Program-made: the position numbers and the translations under genes
The notes under the pieces: generated by a model
Database searches by the model: none
Told to the model about the DNA's origin: nothing
Seen by the model: the letters and a program-made list of their open reading frames with translations, nothing else
Shown here: one piece after another, positions 37,321-46,493 of the stretch
Numbering within the stretch: position 1 is the first letter of the stretch
Layout: every line of letters begins with the position of its first letter
Source: Actinoplanes sp. L3-i22
GTDB lineage: Bacteria > Actinomycetota > Actinomycetes > Mycobacteriales > Micromonosporaceae
Direction: 5' to 3'
DNA length: 64,000 bases
NCBI RefSeq assembly: GCF_019704555.1
Contig: NZ_AP024745.1
Coordinates: 2,228,001-2,292,000, forward strand

Positions 37321-37833
37321 ATGTCGCGCAGAATGCGGAGTGTGAAGCGAGTTGTGGTCGTCGGGTGTGGGGGATCCGGGAAGACCGTGCTCGCCCGGCG
37401 GCTCGGGGAGCGGCTGGGGCTGGCCGTGACCAGCCTGGACTCGCTCTACTACGGGGTGGACTGGCAGCCCGCGGAGGCCGGGGACTTCGCCGCGGCGCAG
37501 CGTGAACTGGTGGCCGGTGAGCGGTGGATCGTCGAGGGGAACTACGCCTCGACGATGGCGATCCGGCTGGCTCGGGCGGACACCGTGGTCTTTCTCGACC
37601 TGCCTGCGCCGGCCTGTCTGGCCGGGATCGTCCGGCGCAGGCTGCGCTATCGGGGTGGCCGGCACGCCGACGGGGTGCATGACCGGATCAACTGGGCTTT
37701 TCTGCGCTATGTCGTGGGCTATCGGCGGCGGATGCGGCCGCGCGTGCTGGCCCTGGTCACCGACCATGCCGGGCACGCCGAGTTCGTCCGGCTCACGTCA
37801 CATCGGCAGGCCGATCGCTGGGCGGCGGGCTGA
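37321..37833 (+). CDS. P-loop kinase, adenylate-kinase-like (topology modulation/FlaR type)
   Basis: 170 residues from ATG 37321 (GGAG seven bases upstream; ATG 37333 possible). Walker [19 protein letters not shown], then [37 protein letters not shown] (Walker B) and [24 protein letters not shown]. This is the pattern of P-loop proteins often named topology modulation protein; physiological substrate unknown. Confidence 0.82.
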   Translation: MSRRMRSVKRVVVVGCGGSGKTVLARRLGERLGLAVTSLDSLYYGVDWQPAEAGDFAAAQRELVAGERWIVEGNYASTMAIRLARADTVVFLDLPAPACLAGIVRRRLRYRGGRHADGVHDRINWAFLRYVVGYRRRMRPRVLALVTDHAGHAEFVRLTSHRQADRWAAG

Positions 37834-37859
37834 GTCGCGATGCCGGGCCGGCCGCCGGG

Positions 37860-39374
37860 TCAGCCGCTCGGCAGGAGGGTGAGCAGCTTCTTGAAGACGA
37901 CCGACTGACCCGGGCCGGTCGGCATGGTGACCAGCGCGCGCCACGCCGCGTCGAGGGCCGCGGCCCGTTCGGGTTCCGGCAGGGCGGCGGTGAGTTCCAG
38001 GGACAGCAGGGCCCGGTCCTCGGGGTCGGGCACGGACCGGACCGCGTTGAGCTGCTCGGCGTCCGGCCGGAGCCCGACGAGGGTGCGCGCGCGGACCGTG
38101 GCGTCCCGGATGCCGGTGGCGGCCCGCACCGCAGTGGCCAGCTGCGCCGGGTCGAGGCGGGGCGCGATCTCGGTCAGCGCCTCCCCGAGGAAGACCTCGT
38201 CCCCGATGGTGAGCACCACGTTGAAGGCCGCACCGACCTGTCCACCCATGAAGGACGTCAGATAGTCGATGCTGCGGGCGATGTCCCATGGCGCGGTCTC
38301 CGGGCTCATCCGCCCCAGGAGTTCGGCGGCCTGGCCGGGGGTCAGCCGTGGAACACGGAACATCCCTGTGTCGAGGTGCGGCAGGATCGTCCGTACCGCG
38401 GGATCTTGAAGGTTTTGCGGAAGGTAGGGGATCACCTTGACCAGGGCGTGCATCGGAAAGCCGAGACGCTCGGACGGCGGGAACGGCTCACCGAGCCGGG
38501 CCGGCGCGACCGCGGCGGCGAACACGGCGGCCACCTGGGCCGGGGTCGCGAAGGGCGCGATCGCCGCGAAGTTGGAGTTCATGCCGCGCGCGTAGGCCGC
38601 CTGTTCCGCCGCCAGGAGCGCACTCACCTGATCGTGGCCGGCGAGCGGCAGCAGGTCCGTCAGGTCCAGCAGGTTCCATGGTTTCACCTGGGCGTCCATG
38701 GCCGCGACGGCAGCCGCCACCGAGGCCGCGATCGCCGCCGTCCGCCGCGGCGCCGGCAGGTGCGGGGCCACCCGGGCGAGCAGCACGCTGCGGATCCCGT
38801 CGTCGCGGACGTCGGCGACGGCCTCGGCCAGGGCGGCGAGTCGCGTGGCGTCGAGGAGCGGGGCCAGCCGCCCGATGACGGCGCGATACTCCGCCGGATC
38901 CGCGCAGACCGTCGCCGGCAGCGTGCCGAGCTGTGCCGCCGAGAGATGTTCGCCCAGGTGGATCAGAAGAGACGGGCTTCGGGCGATCAGCCGGTCGAGC
39001 TGACCCGGCTCCAGATAGGGGATCAGGGCCGGCAGGTCGAACTCCGCGTGCCGCTCCAGCCGGACGAGCAGCCGCTCGACCGCGGCCGCCCGCTCCACGC
39101 CGGACAGATGTGGCAGCAGGTCGATCAGCGTGTAGTAGTCGAGCGGCCCGGACCTGATCCGCTCGACCTGAGCCGGCGTCGCCTGCTTCAGAACCGCCGA
39201 CAGCACCCGGCCGCGCTGGTACCCGTCGGTGAACGGCACGTCCAGCACCGCGTCGAGCCGCTCGACCGGAAGCCGCGGCACCAGCTCGGCCAGGGCCGAG
39301 GCCCGGCTCCCCTCGTCGGCGAGGTCGGTCGCGAAGGCGAGGAGGTCGTCGAGCGTCAGTGGATCGCCAGCCAC
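37860..39374 (-). CDS. Large alpha-helical repeat protein, unknown
   Basis: 504 residues from GTG 39374. Sequence consists of repeated helix pairs of about 45 residues, with recurrent leads such as LVPRLPVERLDAVL, ALIPYLEPGQLDRLI, RLAPLLDATRLAALAEA and EIAPRLDPAQLATAVRAA, suggesting an alpha-solenoid scaffold. No enzymatic motif is visible. Its start lies inside the last 19 bases of the DUF998 gene. Function unknown. Confidence 0.7.
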   Translation of the reverse strand: MAGDPLTLDDLLAFATDLADEGSRASALAELVPRLPVERLDAVLDVPFTDGYQRGRVLSAVLKQATPAQVERIRSGPLDYYTLIDLLPHLSGVERAAAVERLLVRLERHAEFDLPALIPYLEPGQLDRLIARSPSLLIHLGEHLSAAQLGTLPATVCADPAEYRAVIGRLAPLLDATRLAALAEAVADVRDDGIRSVLLARVAPHLPAPRRTAAIAASVAAAVAAMDAQVKPWNLLDLTDLLPLAGHDQVSALLAAEQAAYARGMNSNFAAIAPFATPAQVAAVFAAAVAPARLGEPFPPSERLGFPMHALVKVIPYLPQNLQDPAVRTILPHLDTGMFRVPRLTPGQAAELLGRMSPETAPWDIARSIDYLTSFMGGQVGAAFNVVLTIGDEVFLGEALTEIAPRLDPAQLATAVRAATGIRDATVRARTLVGLRPDAEQLNAVRSVPDPEDRALLSLELTAALPEPERAAALDAAWRALVTMPTGPGQSVVFKKLLTLLPSG

Positions 39375-39958
39375 AGTGCCACCGCCAGGAACCACAGGTT
39401 GGTGCTGAGCAGGTAGATCCGCTCGGCCAGCCCGAAGATCCCCCGCAACGGCCGGGCCAGCAGCGTGACCACCACCCCGAGCAGCGCCACCGCCGCCGTC
39501 CACCGCAGCACCACCAGGAAGATCCCGAGAGAGTCCGGCGTGAAGCTCCGCAGCGGCCCGGTCAAGTCGGCGATCGCGAGGTAGACGAACGTGAACGACG
39601 CGATCGCCAGGACCAGGTGGATCCGCCCGGTCATGGTCGGCCGGGATCCCTCCAGATCGGTCGGGAACAGCGCCATCGCCAGCCGGGTCACCGGGATGAG
39701 CAGCAGGAACATGTAGTCGACGGCGGCGAACGGGCCCTGGCCGAGGCCGTCGGCCAGCGCGCCGGTCAGGGCCAGGACGCCGAGGCTGTTCGCGATGACC
39801 GCGAGCCGGAACAGTCCGGCGGTCGGGCCGACGCCGTAGTCACTGACCGCGTCCCGGACCAGGTCGTACTCGGTGCGCCGGACGTGCAGGGCGACGAAGA
39901 TCGCGAAGTAGGCGAGGAGCAGGACGGCGGCGATGACTGCCAGGAGGGACGCGGACAA
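39356..39958 (-). CDS. DUF998-family membrane protein
   Basis: About 200 residues with six membrane helices: LLAVIAAVLLLAYFAIFVALH, then the family piece RDAVSDYGVGPTAGLFRLAVIAN and LFPTDLEGSRPTMTGRIHLVLAI. The start is uncertain: TTG 39958 is the best available; no ATG or GTG fits well. DUF998 proteins are of unknown function. It probably forms an operon with the helical-repeat gene. Confidence 0.75.
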   Translation of the reverse strand: MSASLLAVIAAVLLLAYFAIFVALHVRRTEYDLVRDAVSDYGVGPTAGLFRLAVIANSLGVLALTGALADGLGQGPFAAVDYMFLLLIPVTRLAMALFPTDLEGSRPTMTGRIHLVLAIASFTFVYLAIADLTGPLRSFTPDSLGIFLVVLRWTAAVALLGVVVTLLARPLRGIFGLAERIYLLSTNLWFLAVALWLAIH

Positions 39959-40045
39959 CGGTGACAGCCTCGAATCGGTAAGCGCGCAACGACGGAAGCC
40001 GATTTTAGGCTCCCGCGGCGCTCCCGTGTGGGGTAGGCATGTTCC

Positions 40046-40807
40046 ATGACCGCATACCGGATCAGCCGTCGACGATTGTTCGTGTCCGCCGGGGCCGGTG
40101 TCCTGGGCCTGGCCGTGGTCAACACGGTGAGCGCGTGTTCGACGTCCTCCCCGCCGTCCCGGCCGGTGCCGACGGCCGGCGGGTCGCAGCCCTCGGCCGA
40201 GCCGCTGCCCACGTCCACCGCGCTGCCGACCGGGTGGAACCGGGTCAACCTCAGCTACGTCTCGGCGTACCTGCTGCTCCGGGGCAAGGAGGTGGCGATC
40301 GTGGACACCGGCACGCCCGGCTCGGAGTCCGCGATCGAGGACGGGCTGAAGGCCGCCGGCAGTGGCTGGTCCGCGGTGAAGCACGTCATCCTCACCCACT
40401 ACCACGATGATCACATCGGTGGGCTGAGCGGGATCGAGCCGCAGGTCAAGGCCACGTTCTACGCCGGCTCGGTGGACCTCGGCAACATCATCTCGGACAA
40501 GCCGCTGAAGCCGCTGAACGAGGGCGACGAGGTCTTCGGGCTGCGGATCGTCGACACGCCCGGGCACACCCGCGGCCACATCTCGATCTTCGAGCCGGGG
40601 ACCGGGACGCTGGTCGCCGGGGACGCGCTGCGCACGCAGAACGGGCTGGAAAGCTCCGACCCGCAGTACACCACGGACCAGAAGCTGGCGACCGCCTCGG
40701 TGAAGAAACTGGCCGGGCTCGACATCAAGGCGATCCTGCCGGGGCACGGCGAGCCGCTGACCGCCGGCGCGAAGGAGGCCTTGCAAAAACTGGCGGCGTC
40801 CCTCTGA
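40046..40807 (+). CDS. Metallo-beta-lactamase-fold lipoprotein with twin-Arg-like signal
   Basis: 253 residues. Signal with ISRRRLFVSAGAGVLG (Tat-like RRR) and lipobox VVNTVSAC, so probably a membrane-anchored extracytoplasmic protein. MBL fold: VDTGTPGS, zinc-binding LTHYHDDHIGG, DTPGHTRGHISIF, VAGDALR, and terminal LPGHGEP. It hydrolyses an unknown substrate. Its neighbours (DUF998 divergently, Pro-rich protein convergently) give no hint. Confidence 0.87.
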   Translation: MTAYRISRRRLFVSAGAGVLGLAVVNTVSACSTSSPPSRPVPTAGGSQPSAEPLPTSTALPTGWNRVNLSYVSAYLLLRGKEVAIVDTGTPGSESAIEDGLKAAGSGWSAVKHVILTHYHDDHIGGLSGIEPQVKATFYAGSVDLGNIISDKPLKPLNEGDEVFGLRIVDTPGHTRGHISIFEPGTGTLVAGDALRTQNGLESSDPQYTTDQKLATASVKKLAGLDIKAILPGHGEPLTAGAKEALQKLAASL

Positions 40808-40840
40808 CCCGAGGTCCGCCGCCAGCTCACGCTGCGCTTC

Positions 40841-41857
40841 TCAGCGCTGTTTCTTGAGCTTTTGTACGGCGGTCCGGGTGATCGCCTCGAGCTCGTGCTG
40901 GTCCGGCACCTCCAGGTTGGCGAGCAGCACCGTGAGCGCCACGCCCCGCACCGAGACGGCGATCATCTTGCCGTGCACGGTGGTCCGGGGGCTGTTCAGG
41001 TCGACCTCGAAACGTACGCCGGCAGCCTTGTTCCCGAACTTCGGCACGTCCAGCGGGTACGTCGCCATGTGCAGCGCGTCCGGCGACCCGGGCTTGCCCT
41101 CGTCGTAGGTCGGGCAGCGTCGCGGCGCGTCCGCGACACCGGCGACCACGTCCCGGGCGGCCCGGTCCCCGGCCGGGTTGATCGCCTCGATCAGCACCGG
41201 CCCGGTGTCGCCCTTCATGAAGGCCACCCGAACCGTCCCGGTGCCCTTCGTCGCCTGGTCGCTGGGCTTGGGCAGCGGGTTCTTGACCGGATCGTGCGGC
41301 GGCGGCGCGATCGGGTTCGCGAGCGGCGTGCCGGGCGGCGAGACGGCGATCCGCGGGCTCGGGTGCACCGGAAGGCCCGGCCCGGTCGGGTTCCCCGGCG
41401 CGACCGGCCGGTCCGGGACGCCGGGGCCGGGTTGCGCCGGCGGCTTCTTGTCGCAGGCCCCGATCTGCGAGCCGGTGTCGCTGAACGCCTTCAGCGCGTC
41501 CGGCATCGGCACGTAGCCCTGGGGCAGGTCACCCGCCGCCAGCAGGGCATCCGTCAGGTTGCCGGGCTTGGGCTTGCCGGGTGTGGGCTTGCCGGGTGTG
41601 GGCTGGCCTGGCGTGGGCTGGCCTGGCGTGGGCGTGCCGCCCGCGTCGGCGACGAGCAGCGACGGCTCGACGGCATCCGCCATCAGCTGCGCCAATGCGG
41701 TGTTCCGGGCCGGCGTCCAGGTCGGGCTCGCGGCGTAGGCCCGGTGCGTGTGGGCGATGTCAGCGGTCAGCGCGGCCGCACCGGTTCCCGCGGAGACCAG
41801 AAACGCCAGCGGCAACCCTAGTGCCATTTTGACCGATTTATGCCGAATCATCTGCAT
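40841..41857 (-). CDS. Secreted Pro-rich protein with PTPGQ/PTPGK repeats
   Basis: 338 residues from the ATG at 41857 (ATG 41851 possible). Signal/anchor MALGLPLAFLVSAGTGAAAL, PTPG-type repeats (41562-41637), then a Pro-rich linker with single Cys residues, and a C-terminal alpha/beta domain (VRVAFMKGDTGPVLIEAI...VDLNSPRTTVHGKMIAVSVRGVALTVLLANLE). Probably a cell-envelope protein of unknown function. Confidence 0.7.
   Translation of the reverse strand: MQMIRHKSVKMALGLPLAFLVSAGTGAAALTADIAHTHRAYAASPTWTPARNTALAQLMADAVEPSLLVADAGGTPTPGQPTPGQPTPGKPTPGKPKPGNLTDALLAAGDLPQGYVPMPDALKAFSDTGSQIGACDKKPPAQPGPGVPDRPVAPGNPTGPGLPVHPSPRIAVSPPGTPLANPIAPPPHDPVKNPLPKPSDQATKGTGTVRVAFMKGDTGPVLIEAINPAGDRAARDVVAGVADAPRRCPTYDEGKPGSPDALHMATYPLDVPKFGNKAAGVRFEVDLNSPRTTVHGKMIAVSVRGVALTVLLANLEVPDQHELEAITRTAVQKLKKQR
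41562..41637 (-). repeat. 15-bp in-frame repeats (PTPGQ/PTPGK)
   Basis: Tandem GGCTTGCCGGGTGTG-type units read on the minus strand as PTPGK and PTPGQ; two sub-versions (GGCTGGCCTGGCGTG) are clustered, indicating recent duplication within the array. Confidence 0.8.
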
Positions 41858-42039
41858 TCGCCCACCATAACGGCGCCCCAACGGGACGACGGCTCCCTTC
41901 CCGGGATTCCGCCAGAACCAGCCCCTCGGGTCGCGGAAGCGAACGGGTGGCGCCGCTGGGGACGGAGACCGCGGGCGGGCGGCTCAAGACGTACGTTAAA
42001 TGTGGTTTTTGGAATGGTTTGGGGTGGGACGATCCCAGG

Positions 42040-44550
42040 ATGGAGCAGGACGTGCTGGCGGCCCCGATCAGCGGGCTGACCTCGAGCGAAGCCGCCGCCC
42101 GGAAACGGCGCGGCGAAGCGAACACACAGGTCAAAGGCGGCTCGCGAAGCTACGCGGAGATCCTGCGGACGAACGTCTTCTCGTTCTTCAACATCATCCT
42201 GTTCGTGATCGGCGTCGCCCTGCTGACCCTGCAGCGATACAGCGACGCCCTGATCAGTGTCGGACTCGGCCTGATCAACGCGATGATCAGCGCGGTCCAG
42301 GAGATCCGGGCCAAGCGCAAACTGGACCGGCTCCAGCTGCTGGACCGGGGCGCGATCGTGGTGATCCGCGACGGCGCCGAGCTGGAGGTCCAACCCGAGC
42401 AGGTGGTGCGCGGCGACACCATCAAGGTCGCGGCCGGCGACCAGATCGTCGTCGACGGCCCGCTGCTGGACGGCGGCCGGGTCGAGGCCGACGAGTCCCT
42501 GCTGACCGGCGAGTCGGACCCGATCGCCAAGGAACCTGGCGATGATTTGCGGTCAGGCAGCCTCTGCGTCTCCGGCGAGGGGTACCAGCTGGCCCGGGAC
42601 GTCGGGGTGAACAGCTACGCCGGCCGGCTGACCGCCGAGGCGCGCCGCGCGACCACCGACCGGACACCGCTGCAACGCCGGATCGAGTTCATCGTCCGGC
42701 TGGTGATGGTCCTGACCACGCTGATGAGCGGCGCGATCCTGGCGCAGGCCGCGATCGAGGGGTTCACCCTGCTGCGGGTCGTGCAGATCACCGCGGTGCT
42801 GTCCGGGCTGGTGCCGTACGGCCTGTTCTTCCTGATCGCGCTCGCCTACACGGCCGGCGCGGTCCGGATCGGCCGGGCCGGCGCGCTGGTCCAGCAGGTC
42901 AACGCGGTCGAGTCGATGAGCAACGTCGACGTGGTCTGCACCGACAAGACCGGCACGCTGACCACCGGGCACCTGGCCGTCGACGAGATCCTGCCGATCG
43001 GCGAGCGGGAGTACGCCGAGGTCGCGCACGCCCTCGGCGGCCTGGCCCACAACGTCTCCACGCCGAACCTGACCGCCCTCGCGCTCGCCGCCGAGCTGGC
43101 CGGCCCGGTCTGGGAGGTCCGCGACGAGGTGCCGTTCGCGTCGTCGCTGCGCTGGTCCGGCCTGGTCACCGACGAGGACACCTGGGTGCTCGGCGCCCCG
43201 GACGCGCTGGCCGCGCGACTGCGGAAACCGCTGCCCCCGGACGCGGTCAGCGGGCGGACCGGCCGGGGCCTGCGGGTGCTGCTGCTGGCCCGGGCCGAGG
43301 AGACCGGCGCGCCGCTGCGAGGCGCCGACCAGAAGCCGGAGCTGCCGATGCTGGAGCCGTACGGCCTGGTCGCGCTCGGCGACGAGCTCCGCCCCGAGGT
43401 CACCGAGACGGTCCGGAAGTTCCGCGGCAGCGGGGTGGACCTGAAGGTGCTCTCCGGCGACGACCCCCGGACCGTCGCGGCGATCGCCGACCGGGCCGGG
43501 ATGGACGCCGGCGTGCCGGTCCCCGGCGCCGACCTGGACGAGCTCGACGACGCCGAGCTGGACGCGGTCGTCGCCCGGACCACGGTGTTCGGCCGGGTCG
43601 CGCCCGAGCACAAGGAGCGGATCGTCCGCTCGCTGCGGCGGCAGCGCCGGTACGTCGCGATGATCGGCGACGGCGTGAACGACGCCCGCGCGCTCAAGCA
43701 GGCGCACGTCGGCGTCGCGATGCGCAGCGGCAGTCCGGTGACCCGCGACGTCGCCGACATCGTGCTGGTCGACGACTCGTTCGCGGTGCTGCCCCCGGCC
43801 CAGGAGGAGGGCCGGCGGATCATCAACGGGATCGGGATGTCGCTCTACGTCTTCATGGCGCGGGTGGCCAGCCAGGGCCTGGTGATCCTGGCGGTGACGA
43901 TGCTCGGGCTGGGCTTCCCGTACTCGCCGACCCAGGTCGGGCTGACCCTGTTCACGGTGGGGGTGCCGACGTTCTTCCTGACGTTCTGGGCGAAGCCGGT
44001 CGCGCCGGACAAGCGACTCTTCGCGAGCATGGCCCGCTTCGTCCTGCCCACCTCGATCATCACGGCGGGCGTGGGCACGACCGTCTACACCCTGCTCTAC
44101 GAGGTGATCTCGCTCGGCTTCAGCTCCGGCCGCACCCCGGCCGAGGTGATCGACCAGTTCGAGCGCTACACCGGCCTGCGGTACGGCACCGACACCGACT
44201 TCGCCACCGCGTCCGCGACGATCGCCGCGCAGACCGGCCTGTCCACGTTCTTCTGCTTCGCGTCGTTCATCATGATCCTGTTCCTGGCCCCGCCGAACCG
44301 CGTTTTCGCCGCCTGGACCCCGATCACCGATGACAAACGCCCCGCGTTCCTGGTCGGCGGCCTGATCCTGGCCTTCCTGGCGGTCCTCAACGTCCCGGCC
44401 CTGTGGACCTACTTCGGCCTGATCGGCCCGGCCCTCCCGGTCGCCGCGATCGTCCCGCCCGCCCTGCTGATCTGGTTCCTGGCCCTGACCGCGGCGTTCC
44501 GCTTCAAACTCCTCGACCGAGCCCTCGGCGTCCACAACCTCCACCGCTAA
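42040..44550 (+). CDS. Cation-transporting P-type ATPase (CtpE-like)
   Basis: 836 residues from the ATG at 42040. Actuator with ADESLLTGESDPIAKEPG, phosphorylation motif VCTDKTGTLTTGH (Asp302), hinge MIGDGVNDARALKQAHVGVAM, and about ten membrane helices. Length and helices fit the Mycobacterium CtpE group (proposed Ca2+ uptake) rather than heavy-metal CPx pumps, as there is no N-terminal metal-binding domain. The substrate is inferred. It is divergent from the Pro-rich secreted protein. Confidence 0.88.
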   Translation: MEQDVLAAPISGLTSSEAAARKRRGEANTQVKGGSRSYAEILRTNVFSFFNIILFVIGVALLTLQRYSDALISVGLGLINAMISAVQEIRAKRKLDRLQLLDRGAIVVIRDGAELEVQPEQVVRGDTIKVAAGDQIVVDGPLLDGGRVEADESLLTGESDPIAKEPGDDLRSGSLCVSGEGYQLARDVGVNSYAGRLTAEARRATTDRTPLQRRIEFIVRLVMVLTTLMSGAILAQAAIEGFTLLRVVQITAVLSGLVPYGLFFLIALAYTAGAVRIGRAGALVQQVNAVESMSNVDVVCTDKTGTLTTGHLAVDEILPIGEREYAEVAHALGGLAHNVSTPNLTALALAAELAGPVWEVRDEVPFASSLRWSGLVTDEDTWVLGAPDALAARLRKPLPPDAVSGRTGRGLRVLLLARAEETGAPLRGADQKPELPMLEPYGLVALGDELRPEVTETVRKFRGSGVDLKVLSGDDPRTVAAIADRAGMDAGVPVPGADLDELDDAELDAVVARTTVFGRVAPEHKERIVRSLRRQRRYVAMIGDGVNDARALKQAHVGVAMRSGSPVTRDVADIVLVDDSFAVLPPAQEEGRRIINGIGMSLYVFMARVASQGLVILAVTMLGLGFPYSPTQVGLTLFTVGVPTFFLTFWAKPVAPDKRLFASMARFVLPTSIITAGVGTTVYTLLYEVISLGFSSGRTPAEVIDQFERYTGLRYGTDTDFATASATIAAQTGLSTFFCFASFIMILFLAPPNRVFAAWTPITDDKRPAFLVGGLILAFLAVLNVPALWTYFGLIGPALPVAAIVPPALLIWFLALTAAFRFKLLDRALGVHNLHR

Positions 44551-44633
44551 AAGATCAAACCCTTGCTTGGGTACGACGTGAGCCCCGCCCCGCGCTTGTC
44601 CGCCGCGCTTGCCCGCCTCGTCTGCTCGCCTCG

Positions 44634-45071
44634 TCAGCCCGGCGCGGCTGCCGAGGTGGGGCGGACCCCGCGGCTCTCGAAGACCTCTTTCGCGGCGAAC
44701 GTGGCGTTGAGCGCGCGCGGGAAACCGGCGTAGACGGTCGTGTGCAGCATCGCCTCGACGATCTCATCCGGAGTCAGGCCGACGTTGAGCGCGGCGCCGA
44801 CATGGACCTTGAGCTGCGGTTCGCATCCGCCGAGCGCGGTCAGGACGCCGATGGTGACCAGCTGACGGGACCGGGCATCGAGGCCGGGCCGGTCGTAGAT
44901 GTCGCCGAACGCGAACGCCGCGACGTGGTGGCCCAGCGCCGGGGAGACCCCGGCGAGCGAGTCGATCACCGCGGTCCCGGCGTGGCCGTCAATGGCGGCG
45001 AGAACGTCCAGGCCGTGGTCGCGCCGGCCGAGGTTGCCGGGGCTGGTGACGTCGTGCTGTGCGGTACTCAT
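44634..45071 (-). CDS. Carboxymuconolactone decarboxylase-family protein
   Basis: 145 residues: DARSRQLVTIGVLTALGGCEPQLKVHVGAALNVGLTPDEIVEAMLH is the standard CMD-family helix core; a CxxC of the AhpD type is absent, so it is closer to the gamma-carboxymuconolactone decarboxylase group. It is second in an operon after a MerR regulator (ATGA overlap), suggesting a regulated role in detoxification or aromatic breakdown. Confidence 0.87.
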   Translation of the reverse strand: MSTAQHDVTSPGNLGRRDHGLDVLAAIDGHAGTAVIDSLAGVSPALGHHVAAFAFGDIYDRPGLDARSRQLVTIGVLTALGGCEPQLKVHVGAALNVGLTPDEIVEAMLHTTVYAGFPRALNATFAAKEVFESRGVRPTSAAAPG

Positions 45072-45532
45072 GGCTGGGTCGATCCTCCGTAGGTCGCGAT
45101 CTTGTACTCGGTGGCGGCCAGCGCCAGCTGGATCTGGGCGAGCTGGGCCCGCAGCGTGTCGCGGTGCTCCATGAGCAGGTCGAGCCGGTCCGGAATGGTG
45201 CCGTCACCGCGGTCGACCAGCTCGACGTACTGACGCAGGTCGCTGATCGGCATCCCGGAGGTGCGCATCCGCGTCACGAACACCAGCCGCCGGACCGCCG
45301 GGGCACCGTAGACCCGGTGCCCGGCCGGATTACGCGGCACGGTGACCAGACCGGCCCGCTCGTAGTACCGCAGCGTGTGCGCACTCACGCCGACATGCCG
45401 GGCCGCCGTCGCGATGTCCCACTGCCGACCCTGATCGTCGATGACCAGGTCTTGCAGAGCCTCGACGGAAACCCCGCCCGGCGGGTCGACGGCAAGCCGC
45501 AACGCCTCCGCCAACTGCTCGTTCACGTCCAT
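45068..45532 (-). CDS. MerR-family transcriptional regulator
   Basis: 154 residues from ATG 45532. HTH_1 with IATAARHVGVSAHTLRYYERAGLVTVPRN...HRVYGAPAVRRLVFVTRMR, then a coiled coil (LDLLMEHRDTLRAQLAQIQLAL). No Cys pair for metals is seen. Probably activates its own operon (with the CMD gene) from the long-spacer promoter just upstream; the inducer is unknown. Confidence 0.9.
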   Translation of the reverse strand: MDVNEQLAEALRLAVDPPGGVSVEALQDLVIDDQGRQWDIATAARHVGVSAHTLRYYERAGLVTVPRNPAGHRVYGAPAVRRLVFVTRMRTSGMPISDLRQYVELVDRGDGTIPDRLDLLMEHRDTLRAQLAQIQLALAATEYKIATYGGSTQP

Positions 45533-45539
45533 GGCCCCG

Positions 45540-45570
45540 ACGGTAGAGCTTCGAGCGCACTCCAACGCAA
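45540..45570 (-). promoter_or_regulatory. MerR-type promoter with 19-bp spacer and dyad operator
   Basis: On the minus strand TTGCGT (45570-45565) and TACCGT (45545-45540) are 19 bp apart, the long spacing typical of MerR-activated promoters. A dyad CTTCGAGCGCACTCCAAC (45549-45566, plus-strand reading) lies between. The expected start of transcription coincides with the MerR ATG at 45532, so the mRNA is probably leaderless. Confidence 0.75.
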
Positions 45571-45657
45571 GTGCGGGCGAGGTCAAGGGCGTCGCTAGAT
45601 TCGAGGTCCGTAAGCCGGAACCACCGCGCGGCCGGCCAGCCCCGATCGGCAGGTGTC

Positions 45658-46056
45658 ATGAAGGTCCCTACATCGCTGATCGGCTGCCACGTCGACCGGA
45701 TCGCGTTCGACTACCAGGTCCGCCTCAACCTCTCGGCCCTCGACCCCGACGAGGGCTACCGGGTCGACGCCGAACTCGTCATCGAGACACCCTTCCTGCT
45801 CTGCGATCGCGCCGGCGAATGGCACGAACTCGACCCCGGCACCGGCTCGGCCCTCGGACCCGCCCTGGACCTCTTCCGACGAACCGTCACCACCGTCGAG
45901 ATCCGCGCCAAAGGTGCCCTCCACCTCACCTTCGATGAAGGGTTCCAGCTACACGCCGGCCCGCACCCCGAGTACGAGTCCTGGAGCCTGACCGGGACCG
46001 GCGTCGAGCCGATCACCGTCGGCCCCGGCGGAGAAACCGACTGGCAGCTTCCCTGA
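45658..46056 (+). CDS. Hypothetical protein
   Basis: 132 residues from the ATG at 45658: MKVPTSLIGCHVDRIAFDYQV, with LDLFRRTVTTVEIRAKGALHLTF and ending DWQLP. It is predicted beta-rich; many Asp/Glu. Similar proteins are common and unnamed in actinomycetes. It is the last chromosomal gene before the left end of the island (attL at 46113). Confidence 0.65.
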   Translation: MKVPTSLIGCHVDRIAFDYQVRLNLSALDPDEGYRVDAELVIETPFLLCDRAGEWHELDPGTGSALGPALDLFRRTVTTVEIRAKGALHLTFDEGFQLHAGPHPEYESWSLTGTGVEPITVGPGGETDWQLP

Positions 46057-46112
46057 ACGCCGGTCCCGCCGACCTCCGGTACTGGGCCTGACCAACGTCG
46101 TTCCTAGCCGGC

Positions 46113-46165
46113 GTTGATCTGTAGATGGACTGGTCGTCAGAGGTTGTCGAGGCTGAAGTGCATGT
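46113..46165. repeat. Left 53-bp direct repeat (attL candidate)
   Basis: Matches 56480-56532 at 48 of 53 positions, beginning GTTGATCTG and ending GAAGTGCATGT. On the minus strand it encodes a copy of the M15 peptidase C-terminus (MHFSLDNL-stop compared with MHFSPNNL-stop in the intact gene). It is interpreted as the left junction of an integrated element that had targeted the peptidase 3' end. Confidence 0.82.
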
Positions 46166-46493
46166 TTCCGGTGCGCGGCTTGATCGCGTACCTGTGACGG
46201 ACAGCGCTACATGTCACCGGCCAGCAAGGACAGTTGTCACCTAACGGCCGGTCTTGCGGCGTTCCGCAGGTGCCGACTCGGCGCGAGCCTCCGTAACCCT
46301 TGCGCAGTGTGACGGGTCCCCGCATGCCAACCGCGGATCGCGGCATGAGAGTTGAACAGGTAGCCCACAGTTTGCCTCTGCTACCTACGTTATTCGACCG
46401 ACTATCAAGGCGCGTCGCGGCTAAGGCGACTTGGCGATAGGCCGGCGCTGCCAAATCGAGGACAAGTCTCTCCGGGAGCCGTAAAATTCCGGT
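46166..46493. other. Left-end non-coding region of the island
   Basis: About 330 bp with no gene that can be supported. It contains the first copy of the 19-bp motif GCGGATCGCGGCATGAGAG (46333-46351), whose second copy is at 49220-49238, and A/T-richer sequence from 46370. Confidence 0.55.
46333..46351. repeat. 19-bp direct repeat, copy 1
   Basis: GCGGATCGCGGCATGAGAG, identical to 49220-49238. The two copies enclose a block of four small genes inside the island. Confidence 0.85.

Noticed and set aside
37025..37345. Short plus-strand frame upstream of the P-loop kinase
   Set aside because: Overlaps the response regulator gene in antisense and has no recognisable sequence; the kinase start at 37321 is better supported.
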